NCBI RefSeq assembly: GCF_000834655.1
Contig: NZ_JXQQ01000009.1
Location: forward strand, 1 to 64,000
Origin: Variovorax paradoxus
GTDB taxonomy: Bacteria > Pseudomonadota > Gammaproteobacteria > Burkholderiales > Burkholderiaceae_C
Direction: 5' to 3'
DNA: 64,000 nucleotides
Positions 38,982-47,844 of this stretch are shown here, in pieces; the first letter of the stretch is position 1, and each line of letters begins with the position of its first letter. Both the position numbers and the translations under genes were made by a program. The notes under the pieces were generated by a model that worked only from the letters and a program-made list of their open reading frames with translations, did not search any database and was not told the origin of the DNA.

Positions 38982-39518
38982 TCAGTGCGGCGGGGCGGCG
39001 ATCTCGTGATAGCGCCGATCGAAGTAGATGAGACTTTGCGCGGCGCCGCCGATGGCGATCGCCACCGCTTCGCAGAACAGCACGTCGTGCGTGCCGGCGC
39101 GGGTGGCGCTCACCACGCGGCAGTCGAATGACGCGGCCGCATCGTCGAGTACCGGAGAGCCGGTGGTCTTGCGGCTCCATCGCCCGGCGGCGAAACGTTC
39201 GTCCATCGGCGTCTTGCCGCCGAACAGGCCCGAGAGCGTCTGGTGGCCCGCGGCCAGCACGTTCACGCAGAGCACGCCGTTGGCGGTGAACGCGGGGTAC
39301 ACCGAGGCCGAGCGGTTCAGGCACACGAGCAGCATCGGCGGCTCGTCGGTCACGCTGCACACGGCCGAGGCGGTGAAGCCGGCGCGGCCCGCGGGGCCGT
39401 CGGTCGTGATGATGTTCACCGCCGCACCCAGCCGCGCCATCGCGTTGCGGTAGTCGGCCTTGGGCAACACCGGCGGCAGGCCGCTCGGGGGGACAGGAGA
39501 TGCAATGGCGTTCAGCAT
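38982..39518 (-). CDS. rutF: RutF flavin reductase
   Basis: 178 residues. A flavin-reductase-like domain: [39 protein letters not shown] and [14 protein letters not shown]. RutF uses NADH to make the reduced FMN that the RutA monooxygenase needs. It is the last gene of rutABCDEF, 16 bases after rutE. No rutG permease gene follows, unlike E. coli. Confidence 0.93.
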   Translation of the reverse strand: MLNAIASPVPPSGLPPVLPKADYRNAMARLGAAVNIITTDGPAGRAGFTASAVCSVTDEPPMLLVCLNRSASVYPAFTANGVLCVNVLAAGHQTLSGLFGGKTPMDERFAAGRWSRKTTGSPVLDDAAASFDCRVVSATRAGTHDVLFCEAVAIAIGGAAQSLIYFDRRYHEIAAPPH

Positions 39519-39534
39519 GGAAGGCTCCTGAAGA

Positions 39535-40131
39535 TCAGGCCAGGATGCAGGCTTCGTCGAAGGGCAGGCGCGGCAGTCGGCCGAACACCTTCGACGGATC
39601 GCCGTGCCCGAGGTTGATGAGGAAGTTGGTGGTCCAGTCGGTGCCTTCGAAGAACGCGGCATCGACCTTCGGCTTGTCGAAGCCCGACATCGGCCCTGCG
39701 TCCAGGCCCACCGCGCGCGCGGCGAGCAGCAGGTAGCCGGCCTGCAGGCTGGCGTTGCGAAAAGCGGTTTCGTGCGCGGCTTCCGGGCTGCCGGTGAACC
39801 AGCTGCGTGCATCGGCATGCGGGAACAGCGTGGGGAGCTTGTCGTAGAACTTGCGGTCCCACGCGGCGATCACGGTGACGGGGGCCGACATGGTCTTGTC
39901 CAGGTTGCCCTTGGAGAGCGCGGGCGCAAGGCGCTGCTTGCCCTCCGGCGTGCGCACGAACACGAAGCGCGCGGGCGAGCAATTGGCCGAGGTCGGCCCC
40001 AGGCTGGCCAGCGCATGGATGCGCTGCAGCTGGGCATCGGACACGGGCTCGCCGGTCCAGCCGTTGTGGCTGCGCGCGCGGGTGAAGAGAAGCGCCAGCG
40101 CGGCTTCATCGAGGATCTGCGAGGAGGTCAT
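39535..40131 (-). CDS. rutE: RutE malonic semialdehyde reductase (nitroreductase fold)
   Basis: 198 residues. The nitroreductase-like pattern is present: [31 protein letters not shown], and [18 protein letters not shown] near 140. RutE reduces the toxic product malonic semialdehyde to 3-hydroxypropionate. Its ATG overlaps the rutD stop by four bases. A GGAGG-like site is not needed because of the coupling. Confidence 0.93.
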   Translation of the reverse strand: MTSSQILDEAALALLFTRARSHNGWTGEPVSDAQLQRIHALASLGPTSANCSPARFVFVRTPEGKQRLAPALSKGNLDKTMSAPVTVIAAWDRKFYDKLPTLFPHADARSWFTGSPEAAHETAFRNASLQAGYLLLAARAVGLDAGPMSGFDKPKVDAAFFEGTDWTTNFLINLGHGDPSKVFGRLPRLPFDEACILA

Positions 40132-40934
40132 GCGGGAACTGCGGGTGTGCTGACCCGCGCGAGAAAGTCGAGCAGGCTGCGGTTGAAGGCGGCGGCCTCG
40201 GTCACGCTGTGCGCGTGGCCGCCGTGCGGCATGAAGTCGAGCGTGACGTCGTGCAGGCCGTCGGCCAGGCGCTGCGAGCAGGTCCAGGGCACGAGCACGT
40301 CGTCCTTGGCGGCTGCAATGAGCGTCGGCGCCGTGATGGCGCCCAGGCGCGCGTCGATGTCGAAGGCACGCAGCGCGGCGATGCGCGCGCGCATGTTGGC
40401 TTCGCCCGGGAAATGCGCGAACGCGTGATCGACTTCGTCGGCCACGCGCCGGGCGTTCTCGGCGCACCACGCGGCGGGGTACAGGAAGATCGGCTGCGCT
40501 TCGACATACGCGCGCGCACCCAGCGCCCCGAGCAGCGCCAGGCGCGCATCGAAGCAGCGCGCCGAATGCGGGTTCGGTTTCGACCATGCGTTGATGAGCA
40601 CGAGGCTCGCCACGCAATCGGGTGCGTCGAGCGCGAGCTGCAAGCCGACAAGGCCGCCGAGCGCATGGCCCACGAAGTGGCACCTTGCAGTGCCCGCGGC
40701 ATCGAGGATCTCGATCACGTCGCGCGCCATGTGGGCGATGGCGTGGTCGCCGGGCAATACGTCGGGGCTGCGGCCCGTGCCGCGCTGGTCGTAGACGACG
40801 ACGCGATGGCCCGCCTCGACCAGCGCACCGAGCTGCGGCTGCCAGAAGCCGGCCGAGCCGCCCAGGCCCGACGACAGCAGCACGGTGGCCGCCGCATCCG
40901 ACGGCCCATGCACCTCGTAGTGCAGCGACGTCAT
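40128..40934 (-). CDS. rutD: RutD alpha/beta-hydrolase (aminoacrylate hydrolysis)
   Basis: 268 residues, alpha/beta-hydrolase fold: [13 protein letters not shown] oxyanion loop, [26 protein letters not shown] and the late His in GGHAHSVTE. The usual nucleophile serine of the elbow is alanine here (GHALGG), which as I recall is also so in E. coli RutD, so it is a family trait. RutD speeds the breakdown of aminoacrylate to malonic semialdehyde and ammonia. It lies five bases after rutC. Confidence 0.92.
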   Translation of the reverse strand: MTSLHYEVHGPSDAAATVLLSSGLGGSAGFWQPQLGALVEAGHRVVVYDQRGTGRSPDVLPGDHAIAHMARDVIEILDAAGTARCHFVGHALGGLVGLQLALDAPDCVASLVLINAWSKPNPHSARCFDARLALLGALGARAYVEAQPIFLYPAAWCAENARRVADEVDHAFAHFPGEANMRARIAALRAFDIDARLGAITAPTLIAAAKDDVLVPWTCSQRLADGLHDVTLDFMPHGGHAHSVTEAAAFNRSLLDFLARVSTPAVPA

Positions 40935-40939
40935 GCGGG

Positions 40940-41332
40940 TCAGGCCTTCTTGCCGACGTGCGCGATCGATGCGATCTCGATCAGCGCATCGGGCTTCACG
41001 AGGCCGCACTGGATGCAGTAGCGCGCGGGCTTGGTGCCGGGAAAGAACTCGGCATACACCGCATTGATCTTCGCGTAGTCGGCCCAGTCCTTGAGCATGA
41101 TCTGGTTGAAGGTCACGTCGTCCATGGTGCCGCCCGCGGCCTCGACCACGCCCTGGATGGTGGTAAGCACGTGCCGCGCCTGCGCGCTCGCATCGCCGAC
41201 ATGGACCACGTTGTTGTCCTTGTCGAAGGGCAGCGTGCCCGACACATAGAGCACGCCGTCGGCGAGCGTGCCGGGAACGTAGGGAGCGAGCGGCACGCCG
41301 GTACCGGGCGGGATGATGGCTTGCTTGGGCAT
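40940..41332 (-). CDS. rutC: RutC Rid-family aminoacrylate deaminase/reductase
   Basis: 130 residues. A YjgF/Rid-fold protein: [21 protein letters not shown] at the start, [14 protein letters not shown], and the end [19 protein letters not shown] with the conserved arginine just before (KPARYCIQ). RutC is thought to act on the aminoacrylate peracid in the Rut pathway. The C-terminal Lys-Lys is typical. It is 24 bases after rutB. Confidence 0.93.
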   Translation of the reverse strand: MPKQAIIPPGTGVPLAPYVPGTLADGVLYVSGTLPFDKDNNVVHVGDASAQARHVLTTIQGVVEAAGGTMDDVTFNQIMLKDWADYAKINAVYAEFFPGTKPARYCIQCGLVKPDALIEIASIAHVGKKA

Positions 41333-41356
41333 GGGGACTCCTTCGAAAGAAAAAAA

Positions 41357-42151
41357 TCAGGCGATGGCCGCGTCGGCCGGAACAGATGGGGTGACGGACG
41401 GCGGTGCGAAAGTGCTGCAGAACTGGTCCACCGTGGAGACCCATCCGAAGAAGGTCTCGACGTTGTAGACCGAGGCCTTCTGGATGGCCGCGCCGCCCAG
41501 CTCATGCGTCGCGTCTTCCAGCATCACGGCGAAGTACTCGAGGTGGAACGCGTCGCGCAGCGTCGATTCGACGCACACGTTGGTGGCGATGCCGGTGAAC
41601 ACCAGGTGGCGGATGCCGCGTGCGCGCAGGGTGCTGTCGAGCGTGCTGTTGAAGAAGCCGCTGTAGCGCGTCTTGGGCACCACGATGTCGCCGGCCTGCG
41701 GCTTCATCTGGTCGATGAGTTCGTAGTCCCAGCCGCCCTTGGCGAGGAACTTGCCCTGCAGCTCGGGCCTGGCGCGCATGGTCTTGAGCGCGTTCGACTT
41801 GTGCCAGTTGGGCGAGCCGGGGCCGCCCGCCTCGACATACGCCGCGTCCCAGCCGTTCTGCAGGAACACGACAAGCATGCCGGCCGCGCGCGCGGCGGCG
41901 ATGGTGCGTGCGATGTTGGCGATGGTGCCCTGCGCACCGGAGATGTCGAAGCCGGCCGAGTCGACGTAGCCGCCGATCGACGCGTAGGCGTTCTGCATGT
42001 CGACGACGATAAGTGCGGAGTCGCTGGCGTGCAACGCCAGCGGCTCGGGGCGCGCGGGCAGCACGAGCGGTGCGGGCGCACCGGGCAGGCGCGGCGCGCC
42101 GACGGGCGTGGTCGATGTGAGCGTGGTGTTCTTCGGTGCAGGCGTGGTCAT
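41357..42151 (-). CDS. rutB: RutB ureidoacrylate amidohydrolase
   Basis: 264 residues, isochorismatase superfamily. The triad is visible: Asp in VVDMQNAY, Lys in [10 protein letters not shown], Cys in [10 protein letters not shown]. RutB hydrolyses the ring-opened ureidoacrylate (peracid) to carbamate and aminoacrylate. An Ala/Pro/Thr-rich lead of ~35 residues precedes the domain. It follows rutA by 13 bases. Confidence 0.94.
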   Translation of the reverse strand: MTTPAPKNTTLTSTTPVGAPRLPGAPAPLVLPARPEPLALHASDSALIVVDMQNAYASIGGYVDSAGFDISGAQGTIANIARTIAAARAAGMLVVFLQNGWDAAYVEAGGPGSPNWHKSNALKTMRARPELQGKFLAKGGWDYELIDQMKPQAGDIVVPKTRYSGFFNSTLDSTLRARGIRHLVFTGIATNVCVESTLRDAFHLEYFAVMLEDATHELGGAAIQKASVYNVETFFGWVSTVDQFCSTFAPPSVTPSVPADAAIA

Positions 42152-42164
42152 GCGCGTCTCCTCT

Positions 42165-43277
42165 TCAGGCCGCAAGGCGCTCGGGTTCCACCTTCGAGGG
42201 CACCGGGCTCTGCACATGCGCGCGGCTCTTCATCAGCGGCTGGATGCGCTCGCCGAAGGCCTCGATGCCCTGCACGAAGTCATCGAAGGTCAGCAGCACG
42301 CCTTCGGTGCCGGGCACCTCGGCCACTTCATCGAGCAGGCGCGCGACGGTTTCGTAGGAGCCGATCAACGTCCCCATGTTGATGTTCACGGCCGAGGTCG
42401 GGTCGGCCATCTGGCGCACGTTGGTGTCGGCGCCCGACCTGGTGTCGGCCGCGCCCTGCTGGCCGAGCCAGGCGATCGCTTCGTGGTCGGCGCCGGCCTT
42501 GTAGTGCTCCCACTTGGCGCGCGCGGCCTCGTCGGTTTCGTCGGCGATCACCATCATCAGCACGTAGGTGGTGACATGGCGGCCGGTCTTGCGCGCGGCC
42601 TCGATGAGTTTTTCCGCCGCGGGCGCAAAGGCCTTGGGCGTGTTCACGCCCTTGCCGAAGCAGAAGTTGTAGTCGGCGTACTTCGCCGAGAAGTCCATCC
42701 CCGCATCGCTCTGGCCGGCGCAGATCACCTTCATGTCGGCCTGCGGTTGCGGGCTCAGGCGGCAGTCGTCCATCTGGAAGTGCTCGCCCTTGAAGTCGGA
42801 CTTGCCGGTGCCCCAGAGGTCGCGCAGCACCTGGATGTATTCGGACAGGTACTGGTAGCGCGTGCCGAAGAACTGGTCGCCGGGCCACATGCCCATTTGC
42901 GAATACTCGGGGCGTTGCCAGCCGGTGACCAGGTTCAGGCCGAAGCGGCCGCCGGAGATGGAGTCGATGGTCGAGGCCATGCGCGCGACGATGGCCGGCG
43001 GCATCACCAGCGAGGCGGCGGTGGCGAAGAGCTTGATCTTCGTGGTCACGGCCGCAAGCCCGGCCATGAGCGTGAAGGACTCCAGGTTGTGGTCCCAGAA
43101 CTCGGTCTTGCCACCGAAGCCGCGCAACTTGATCATCGACAGCGCGAAGTCGACCCCGTAGTGCTCGGCCTTCAGCGTGATCTCCTTGTTGAGCGCGAAG
43201 CTGGGCTTGTACTGGGGTGCGTTTTCGGAAAGCAGCCAGCCGTTGTTGCCGATGGGAATGAAGATGCCGACGTTCAT
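42165..43277 (-). CDS. rutA: RutA pyrimidine monooxygenase
   Basis: 370 residues, luciferase-like flavin monooxygenase. Typical blocks: [36 protein letters not shown] and [17 protein letters not shown]. RutA opens the uracil or thymine ring between N3 and C4 with O2 and FMNH2 supplied by RutF. It is the first gene of rutABCDEF. A CAGGAG site precedes the ATG at 43277. A sigma-54 box and a RutR-like operator lie upstream. Confidence 0.96.
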   Translation of the reverse strand: MNVGIFIPIGNNGWLLSENAPQYKPSFALNKEITLKAEHYGVDFALSMIKLRGFGGKTEFWDHNLESFTLMAGLAAVTTKIKLFATAASLVMPPAIVARMASTIDSISGGRFGLNLVTGWQRPEYSQMGMWPGDQFFGTRYQYLSEYIQVLRDLWGTGKSDFKGEHFQMDDCRLSPQPQADMKVICAGQSDAGMDFSAKYADYNFCFGKGVNTPKAFAPAAEKLIEAARKTGRHVTTYVLMMVIADETDEAARAKWEHYKAGADHEAIAWLGQQGAADTRSGADTNVRQMADPTSAVNINMGTLIGSYETVARLLDEVAEVPGTEGVLLTFDDFVQGIEAFGERIQPLMKSRAHVQSPVPSKVEPERLAA

Positions 43278-43310
43278 GTAGGGCTCCTGTTGCGGGGTTG
43301 GAGAGCCCTA

Positions 43311-43326
43311 TGCATGGCGCGTGCCA
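43311..43326 (-). promoter_or_regulatory. Sigma-54 (-24/-12) promoter of rutABCDEF
   Basis: Minus-strand sequence TGGCACGCGCCATGCA matches TGGCAC-N5-TTGCA with one change (ATGCA) and the exact ten-base GG-GC spacing. Predicted start near 43299, ~22 bases before the rutA ATG. This fits the known nitrogen (NtrC) control of the E. coli rut operon. Confidence 0.8.
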
Positions 43327-43378
43327 GTCGGATAAATCGTTTCAAATCAATGAGTTATGTTTTTTCGAGGCGTGTGTT

Positions 43379-43394
43379 TTGACCATGTGGTCCA
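43379..43394. promoter_or_regulatory. RutR-like operator upstream of rutA
   Basis: TTGACCATGTGGTCCA matches 13 of 14 defined positions of TTGACCA-NN-TGGTCAA. It lies 52 bases upstream of the -24 box, in the 216-base gap between rutA (minus) and the SnoaL-like gene (plus). From there RutR could block activator access rather than polymerase itself. Confidence 0.85.
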
Positions 43395-43493
43395 AAGTGG
43401 AGCAGCCGATCCGAAAAAATTGCGGCGGCGCGGTGCGGGCCGGACCAAAGCGGTGCAGCGTCGGCGTCACGAACGGCGCGGCAAAATCACGCC

Positions 43494-43946
43494 ATGCCCA
43501 AGACCCCACACCGCACCGCCGCGGCCATCGGCGGCACCGCCGACGATGTCGAGGCGGCTTTTTATGAAGCGCTGCAGCGCGGCGACATCGACGCGCTGAT
43601 GGCCTGCTGGGCCGACGAGGACGAGGTGTTCTGCGTGCACCCCGGCGGCCCGCGGCTGGTGGGCAGCATCGCGATCCGCGCGGCGTTCGAGCAGATGTTC
43701 GGCAACGGCGCGATCCACGCCATGCCTGCGCGGGTGCGCAAGATCGAGTCGCTTGCGAGCGCCGTGCACAACGTGCTGGAGCGCATCGAGGTGCTCACCG
43801 CCGAAGGCCCGCGCCATGCCTTCGTGCTGGCCACCAACGTCTATCACAAGACCGCGCAGGGCTGGCGCATGGTGGCGCACCATGCGAGCCCGGGCAGCGC
43901 GCGGGAGCCCGACGACGCGAACGACCCGCCCCAGACCCTGCATTGA
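43494..43946 (+). CDS. SnoaL/NTF2-like protein
   Basis: 150 residues, one NTF2-like cone: VEAAFYEALQRGDIDALMACWADEDEVFCVHPGG and, at the end, NVYHKTAQGWRMVAHHASP (quoted only as landmarks). Related small proteins (YybH type) include isomerases and ligand-binding proteins; this one has no assigned substrate. It is divergent from rutA and its stop overlaps the next ATG by one base. Confidence 0.85.
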   Translation: MPKTPHRTAAAIGGTADDVEAAFYEALQRGDIDALMACWADEDEVFCVHPGGPRLVGSIAIRAAFEQMFGNGAIHAMPARVRKIESLASAVHNVLERIEVLTAEGPRHAFVLATNVYHKTAQGWRMVAHHASPGSAREPDDANDPPQTLH

Positions 43947-45007
43947 TGTCTTCTGCCGATTCTTCTTCCGCTCCTCGAACGTCGATGGACTACGCGGCGC
44001 CGCGCTGGCTGCCCGGGGGCAACCTGCAGACCATCTGGGCCGCGCTCTATGCGCGCCGCTTCGACGGTGCAGCGCCCGTGTACCGCCGCGAGCGCTGGAA
44101 CGCGCCCGACGGGGACTTCATCGACGTCGATTTCATCGATGCACCGCTGCCCGGCCCACGGCCGCTGCTGGTGCTGTTCCACGGGCTCGAGGGCTCGTCG
44201 CGCAGCCACTATGCGGAGGCCTTTGCGGCCTTCGCGGCCGGGCAGGGAATGGCCTTTGCCGTGCCGCATTTCCGCGGCTGCAGCGGCGAGCTGAACCTCG
44301 CGCCGCGCGCTTACCACTCGGGCGACTACGAAGAGATCGGCTGGATCCTGGGGCGAATGCACGCGCAGCACACGCTGCGCGGTGGCGGCCCGGTGCTGGC
44401 CGCGGGCGTCTCGCTTGGGGGCAATGCGCTCTTGCGCTGGGCCTGCGAGGCGGGCGACACAGCGCGCGAGTCGGTCGCCGCCGTGGCCTCGGTCTGCGCA
44501 CCGCTCGACCTGGCCGCAGGCGGCGAGGCGATTGGCCGGGGCTTCAACAGGCTGGTCTACACGCGCATGTTCCTCGCGACCATGAAGCCCAAGGCGATGG
44601 CCAAGCTCGCGCAGTTCCCGGGCCTGTTCGACCGCGAGCGGCTGCTGGCTGCGCGCGACCTCTACACCTTCGACGACGTGTTCACCGCGCCGCTGCACGG
44701 GTTTCGCAATGCCGACGACTATTGGGCGCGGGGCTCGTCCAAGCCGCACCTGAATCAGATCCGCGTGCCAACGCTGGTGGTCAATGCGCTCAACGATCCG
44801 TTCATTCCGGCCAGGAGCCTTCCGGGGCCGGGCGAGGTCGGCCGGCACGTCACGCTGTGGCAGCCGGCGCACGGCGGACACGTCGGCTTTCCGCTGGGCC
44901 TGCCGCCGGGGCATGTGCGTGGGATGCCGGAGCGCGTCGGCAACTGGCTCCAGTTGCACGGCGGCGTTTTGGCTGACGCCCCTGCGCCGCAACCGGAAGG
45001 AGAATGA
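43946..45007 (+). CDS. YheT-family alpha/beta-hydrolase
   Basis: 353 residues. The YheT pattern is clear: WLPGGNLQTIWAALY near the start, LLVLFHGLEGSSRSHY (oxyanion region), FRGCSGE, and the nucleophile serine in AAGVSLGGNALLRW. The catalytic aspartate is probably in NALNDPFIP and the histidine in GGHVGFP. Relatives hydrolyse esters; the natural substrate is unknown. Its ATG overlaps the previous stop, so the two genes are co-translated. Confidence 0.9.
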   Translation: MSSADSSSAPRTSMDYAAPRWLPGGNLQTIWAALYARRFDGAAPVYRRERWNAPDGDFIDVDFIDAPLPGPRPLLVLFHGLEGSSRSHYAEAFAAFAAGQGMAFAVPHFRGCSGELNLAPRAYHSGDYEEIGWILGRMHAQHTLRGGGPVLAAGVSLGGNALLRWACEAGDTARESVAAVASVCAPLDLAAGGEAIGRGFNRLVYTRMFLATMKPKAMAKLAQFPGLFDRERLLAARDLYTFDDVFTAPLHGFRNADDYWARGSSKPHLNQIRVPTLVVNALNDPFIPARSLPGPGEVGRHVTLWQPAHGGHVGFPLGLPPGHVRGMPERVGNWLQLHGGVLADAPAPQPEGE

Positions 45008-45011
45008 ATTC

Positions 45012-45575
45012 ATGGACGACATCGTCAAACAGGCGCTCGCCAAATGGCCCAACGTGCCCCACTGCTACGGCTGGCTGGGGCTCGATGCGCGCGGCAACTG
45101 GTACATGCGCGACGACCGGACCCAGGCCGAGGGGCCGTTCGTCCAGGCCAAGGGCTCGATGCTGCGGCACGACAAACTCATCGACTTCATCCACCGCAAC
45201 TACGAGCACGACGACGACGGGCAGTGGTTTTTCCAGAACGGGCCGCAACGGGTCTATGTCGAGCTGGAGGCCGCGCCGATGGTCTGGCGCGTGGCGGACG
45301 AGGGCGGCGGCAAGTTCACCGTCACCGCCCATACCGGCCAGGCGGTCGATGTTTCAGGCTGCCTGCTCGACGAGGCCGGGCGGCTCTATCTGGTCGCGCC
45401 TATCGGGCTGGGGCTGGTGCACACGCAGGACGTGGGTATCGCGGCCGACGCCATCGAGCAGGGCCTGTGGACGCCCGAGCCGGTGCAGGCCAGCGAACTG
45501 CCGCAGCGCTTCGGTCATGTCATGAGCCCCGCGGAACGCCATGCCGGCGTCGCTGCGGCGCTATCAAAACAATAG
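45012..45575 (+). CDS. Conserved hypothetical protein (DUF2946-type, unsure)
   Basis: 187 residues, no signal or membrane segment. The start VPHCYGWLGLDARGNWYMRDDR and the mid part WFFQNGPQRVYVELE are conserved in Comamonadaceae as I recall, usually labelled DUF2946. No catalytic motif is recognisable. The ATG at 45012 has a strong AAGGAG site upstream. It ends the three-gene plus-strand run and is followed by a two-way terminator. Confidence 0.75.
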   Translation: MDDIVKQALAKWPNVPHCYGWLGLDARGNWYMRDDRTQAEGPFVQAKGSMLRHDKLIDFIHRNYEHDDDGQWFFQNGPQRVYVELEAAPMVWRVADEGGGKFTVTAHTGQAVDVSGCLLDEAGRLYLVAPIGLGLVHTQDVGIAADAIEQGLWTPEPVQASELPQRFGHVMSPAERHAGVAAALSKQ

Positions 45576-45604
45576 TTCGAGGTCTGCGGATCGCCCACAA
45601 AAAA

Positions 45605-45626
45605 GCCGGCGCTGGGCCGGCTTTTT
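45605..45626. terminator. Bidirectional terminator between DUF protein and cytochrome c genes
   Basis: The stem GCCGGC/GCCGGC with a five-base loop is flanked by A-run on the left and five T on the right, so it can end both converging transcripts. Confidence 0.92.
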
Positions 45627-45643
45627 CTTTGGCGCGAAGCTTG

Positions 45644-46306
45644 TTACTTGGCCGGGGCGGCAGCGGTAGACGCTTCGGCAGCCGGTGCAGATGCGGAGGA
45701 AGCAGGCGCCGATGCGGCAGGCGCCGCGCCCGAAGCACCTTCTGCGGGCGCAGCGGCGGCGGGACGATCGGGCACCGGGAACTTGGCGCCGCCGGCGTTG
45801 GCCATGTAGACCACCGCGCGGCCGATTTCAAGGTCTTCGAAGTCGCCGCCGCCCTGGGGAGGCATCGCGCCCTTGCCCTTGAGCGCATGTTCCAGCAGCG
45901 TGGCGTAGCCCTGGCCGATGCGGGGGCCCCAGGCTGCAGCGTCGTTCAGGTGAGGGGCGCCGGGAATGCCCGGTGCGCCGTGGCAGGCCACGCACTGGGC
46001 CTTGAACACGGCCTCGCCGGCCGTGAGAGGGCGGTTGGCGTCGCGGATCTCGATGGCGCCGACCTTCTTGAGCCGGTCGGCCACTTCCTTGTCGCGCGAT
46101 TCCTTCGACACGCCGTAGAGGGCCATGTTCTCGCCCTCAGCGGTGCCGGCGGGCTTGGTGCCCGAGACCACGTAGGCCACAAGACCCACGATGATCAGGA
46201 TCGGTGCAATGAAGGAGAAAAATACCGCGAGCAGCAGTTGCTTCGGATTCTTGATGGGGCCGGTATGGGCTTCTTCTGTGGCCTGGTAGTGCGGGTCTGC
46301 GCTCAT
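45644..46306 (-). CDS. Membrane-anchored cytochrome c (c5-like)
   Basis: 220 residues. One N-terminal membrane helix (residues ~23-48) anchors it, with the rest in the periplasm. The heme site CVACH is at C105-C108-H109 and the likely sixth ligand is M148 (GKGAMPPQGG). A long Ala/Pro/Ser-rich tail (~185-220) follows. Such cytochromes carry electrons to terminal oxidases. The gene stands alone on the minus strand. Confidence 0.9.
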   Translation of the reverse strand: MSADPHYQATEEAHTGPIKNPKQLLLAVFFSFIAPILIIVGLVAYVVSGTKPAGTAEGENMALYGVSKESRDKEVADRLKKVGAIEIRDANRPLTAGEAVFKAQCVACHGAPGIPGAPHLNDAAAWGPRIGQGYATLLEHALKGKGAMPPQGGGDFEDLEIGRAVVYMANAGGAKFPVPDRPAAAAPAEGASGAAPAASAPASSASAPAAEASTAAAPAK

Positions 46307-46422
46307 GGCGTCCTCAATAACGGGGGCTCGTCGGGGGGCTTTTTCTAGATCAACCGGCGATTATAGAGAGGCCCCTCGCCCCGGCGGGCGATTGGCCTCC
46401 CGATATCGGGCGCCCAGGTGCC

Positions 46423-47844
46423 TCAACCCTTGTCGCGCGTTGCCCAGCCGCCACCCAGCGTCTTGTACAGCGTGACCTGGTTCTGCAGCTGCAGCAGCCG
46501 CGCATTGACCGCCAACTGCTGCGCCGTGAACAGCGAACGCTGCGCGTCGAGCAGGTCCAGCGCGCTGGCAATGCCGTTGCGATAGCGGAGATCGGAGAGC
46601 CTGAAGCGCGTCGCCTCCGCGGTGGCCTGCGCGCGCTGCGCACGCACTTCTTCGCCCAGCGTGGCGCGGCCGGCGAGGGCATCCGCCACTTCGCGGAACG
46701 CGGTCTGGATCGACTTCTCGTACTGCGCGACCGCGATCTCGCGTCCGGCCTTGGACGATTGCAGCGTGGCCCAGTTGCGGCCCGCATCGAAGATCGGCAG
46801 CGTGACCGTGGGCGCGAACGACCAGGCCTTGGAGCCGCGGTCGAACAGGCCCGAGAACTCGCTGCTCGCGGTGCCGATCGAGCTGGTGAGCGACACGCGC
46901 GGGAAGAAGTTCGCGCGCGCCGCGCCGATGTTGGCGTTGGCGGCAATCAGCTGCTGCTCGGCCGCACGGATGTCGGGCCGCTCGATCAGCATGTCCGAGG
47001 GCAGGCCCGCGGGCACGTCGGGCATCGGCTGGATGCCGTCCAGGCCCTTGGCGCCACCCGAGAGGGCAGTTGCCGGCACCGGCGCGCCCAGCAGCAGGGC
47101 GAGCGCGTTCTCGTCCTGCATGCGCGCGCGCTGCTGCTGCGCGTAGGTGGCACGCGCGCTTTCGGCGGCGGTGTTCGCGGCCTGGAAGTCGATTTCGGAC
47201 GACACGCCGTTGTCGAAGCGCAGCTTGGCCAGGCGCACCGACTCCTCGCGCGTGACCATCGTCTGGCGCGTGATTTCCAGCAGCTCGTCGTCGGCCATGA
47301 GCGTGATCCAGCCGGTGGCGACCGCTGCGATCAGGCTGATCTGCGCGGCCTTGCGCGTTTCCTCGGTGGCGAGGTACTGCGCCAGCGCCTGGTCCTTCAG
47401 CGCGCGGATGCGGCCGAAGAAGTCGAGCTCCCAGGCGGTGAAGCCGAAGTTCACGCTGTACTGCGAGGTCACGCTGCCCTGGCTCGAGTCGATCGCCTGG
47501 TAGACGTTGGGGCTCGAGCGCGAGCCCGATCCCGTGAGGCCCAGTGCCGGGAAGAGCGCGGAGCGCTCGATCTGGAACTGCGCGCGCGCCTGTTCGATGT
47601 TGAGCACCGACACGCGCAAGTCGCGGTTGTTCGCAAGGGCGGTCTGGATCAGGCCCGCCAGGCGCGGGTCGGTGAAGAAGTCCTGCCACGGCAGGGCGGC
47701 GGCGGCCGGGCCCGCCGGCTGCGACGGGTCGCCCGGGAAGGTGGTGGGCACCGGGGCGGCGGGGCGCTCGTAGGTCGGGATCAGCGAGCAGCCGGCTAGC
47801 AGCATCGCTGCCGCCAGGGCCGTTGGAATCAGTTTCTTAGTCAT
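46423..47844 (-). CDS. RND efflux outer-membrane lipoprotein (OprM/TolC-like)
   Basis: 473 residues. Lipobox LLAGC gives C19. The NodT/OprM pattern shows in ALPWQDFFTDPRLAGLIQTAL, NNRDLRVSVLNIEQARAQ, and the internal repeat ERPDIRAAEQQLIAANANIGAARANFFP. It forms the exit duct of the tripartite pump. It overlaps the end of the RND gene by eight bases and is the last gene of the operon. Confidence 0.93.
   Translation of the reverse strand: MTKKLIPTALAAAMLLAGCSLIPTYERPAAPVPTTFPGDPSQPAGPAAAALPWQDFFTDPRLAGLIQTALANNRDLRVSVLNIEQARAQFQIERSALFPALGLTGSGSRSSPNVYQAIDSSQGSVTSQYSVNFGFTAWELDFFGRIRALKDQALAQYLATEETRKAAQISLIAAVATGWITLMADDELLEITRQTMVTREESVRLAKLRFDNGVSSEIDFQAANTAAESARATYAQQQRARMQDENALALLLGAPVPATALSGGAKGLDGIQPMPDVPAGLPSDMLIERPDIRAAEQQLIAANANIGAARANFFPRVSLTSSIGTASSEFSGLFDRGSKAWSFAPTVTLPIFDAGRNWATLQSSKAGREIAVAQYEKSIQTAFREVADALAGRATLGEEVRAQRAQATAEATRFRLSDLRYRNGIASALDLLDAQRSLFTAQQLAVNARLLQLQNQVTLYKTLGGGWATRDKG

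Noticed and set aside
46307..46422. TTGATC half-site near the cytochrome c start as an FNR box
   Set aside because: Only one half of the palindrome is present, so an FNR site is not supported.
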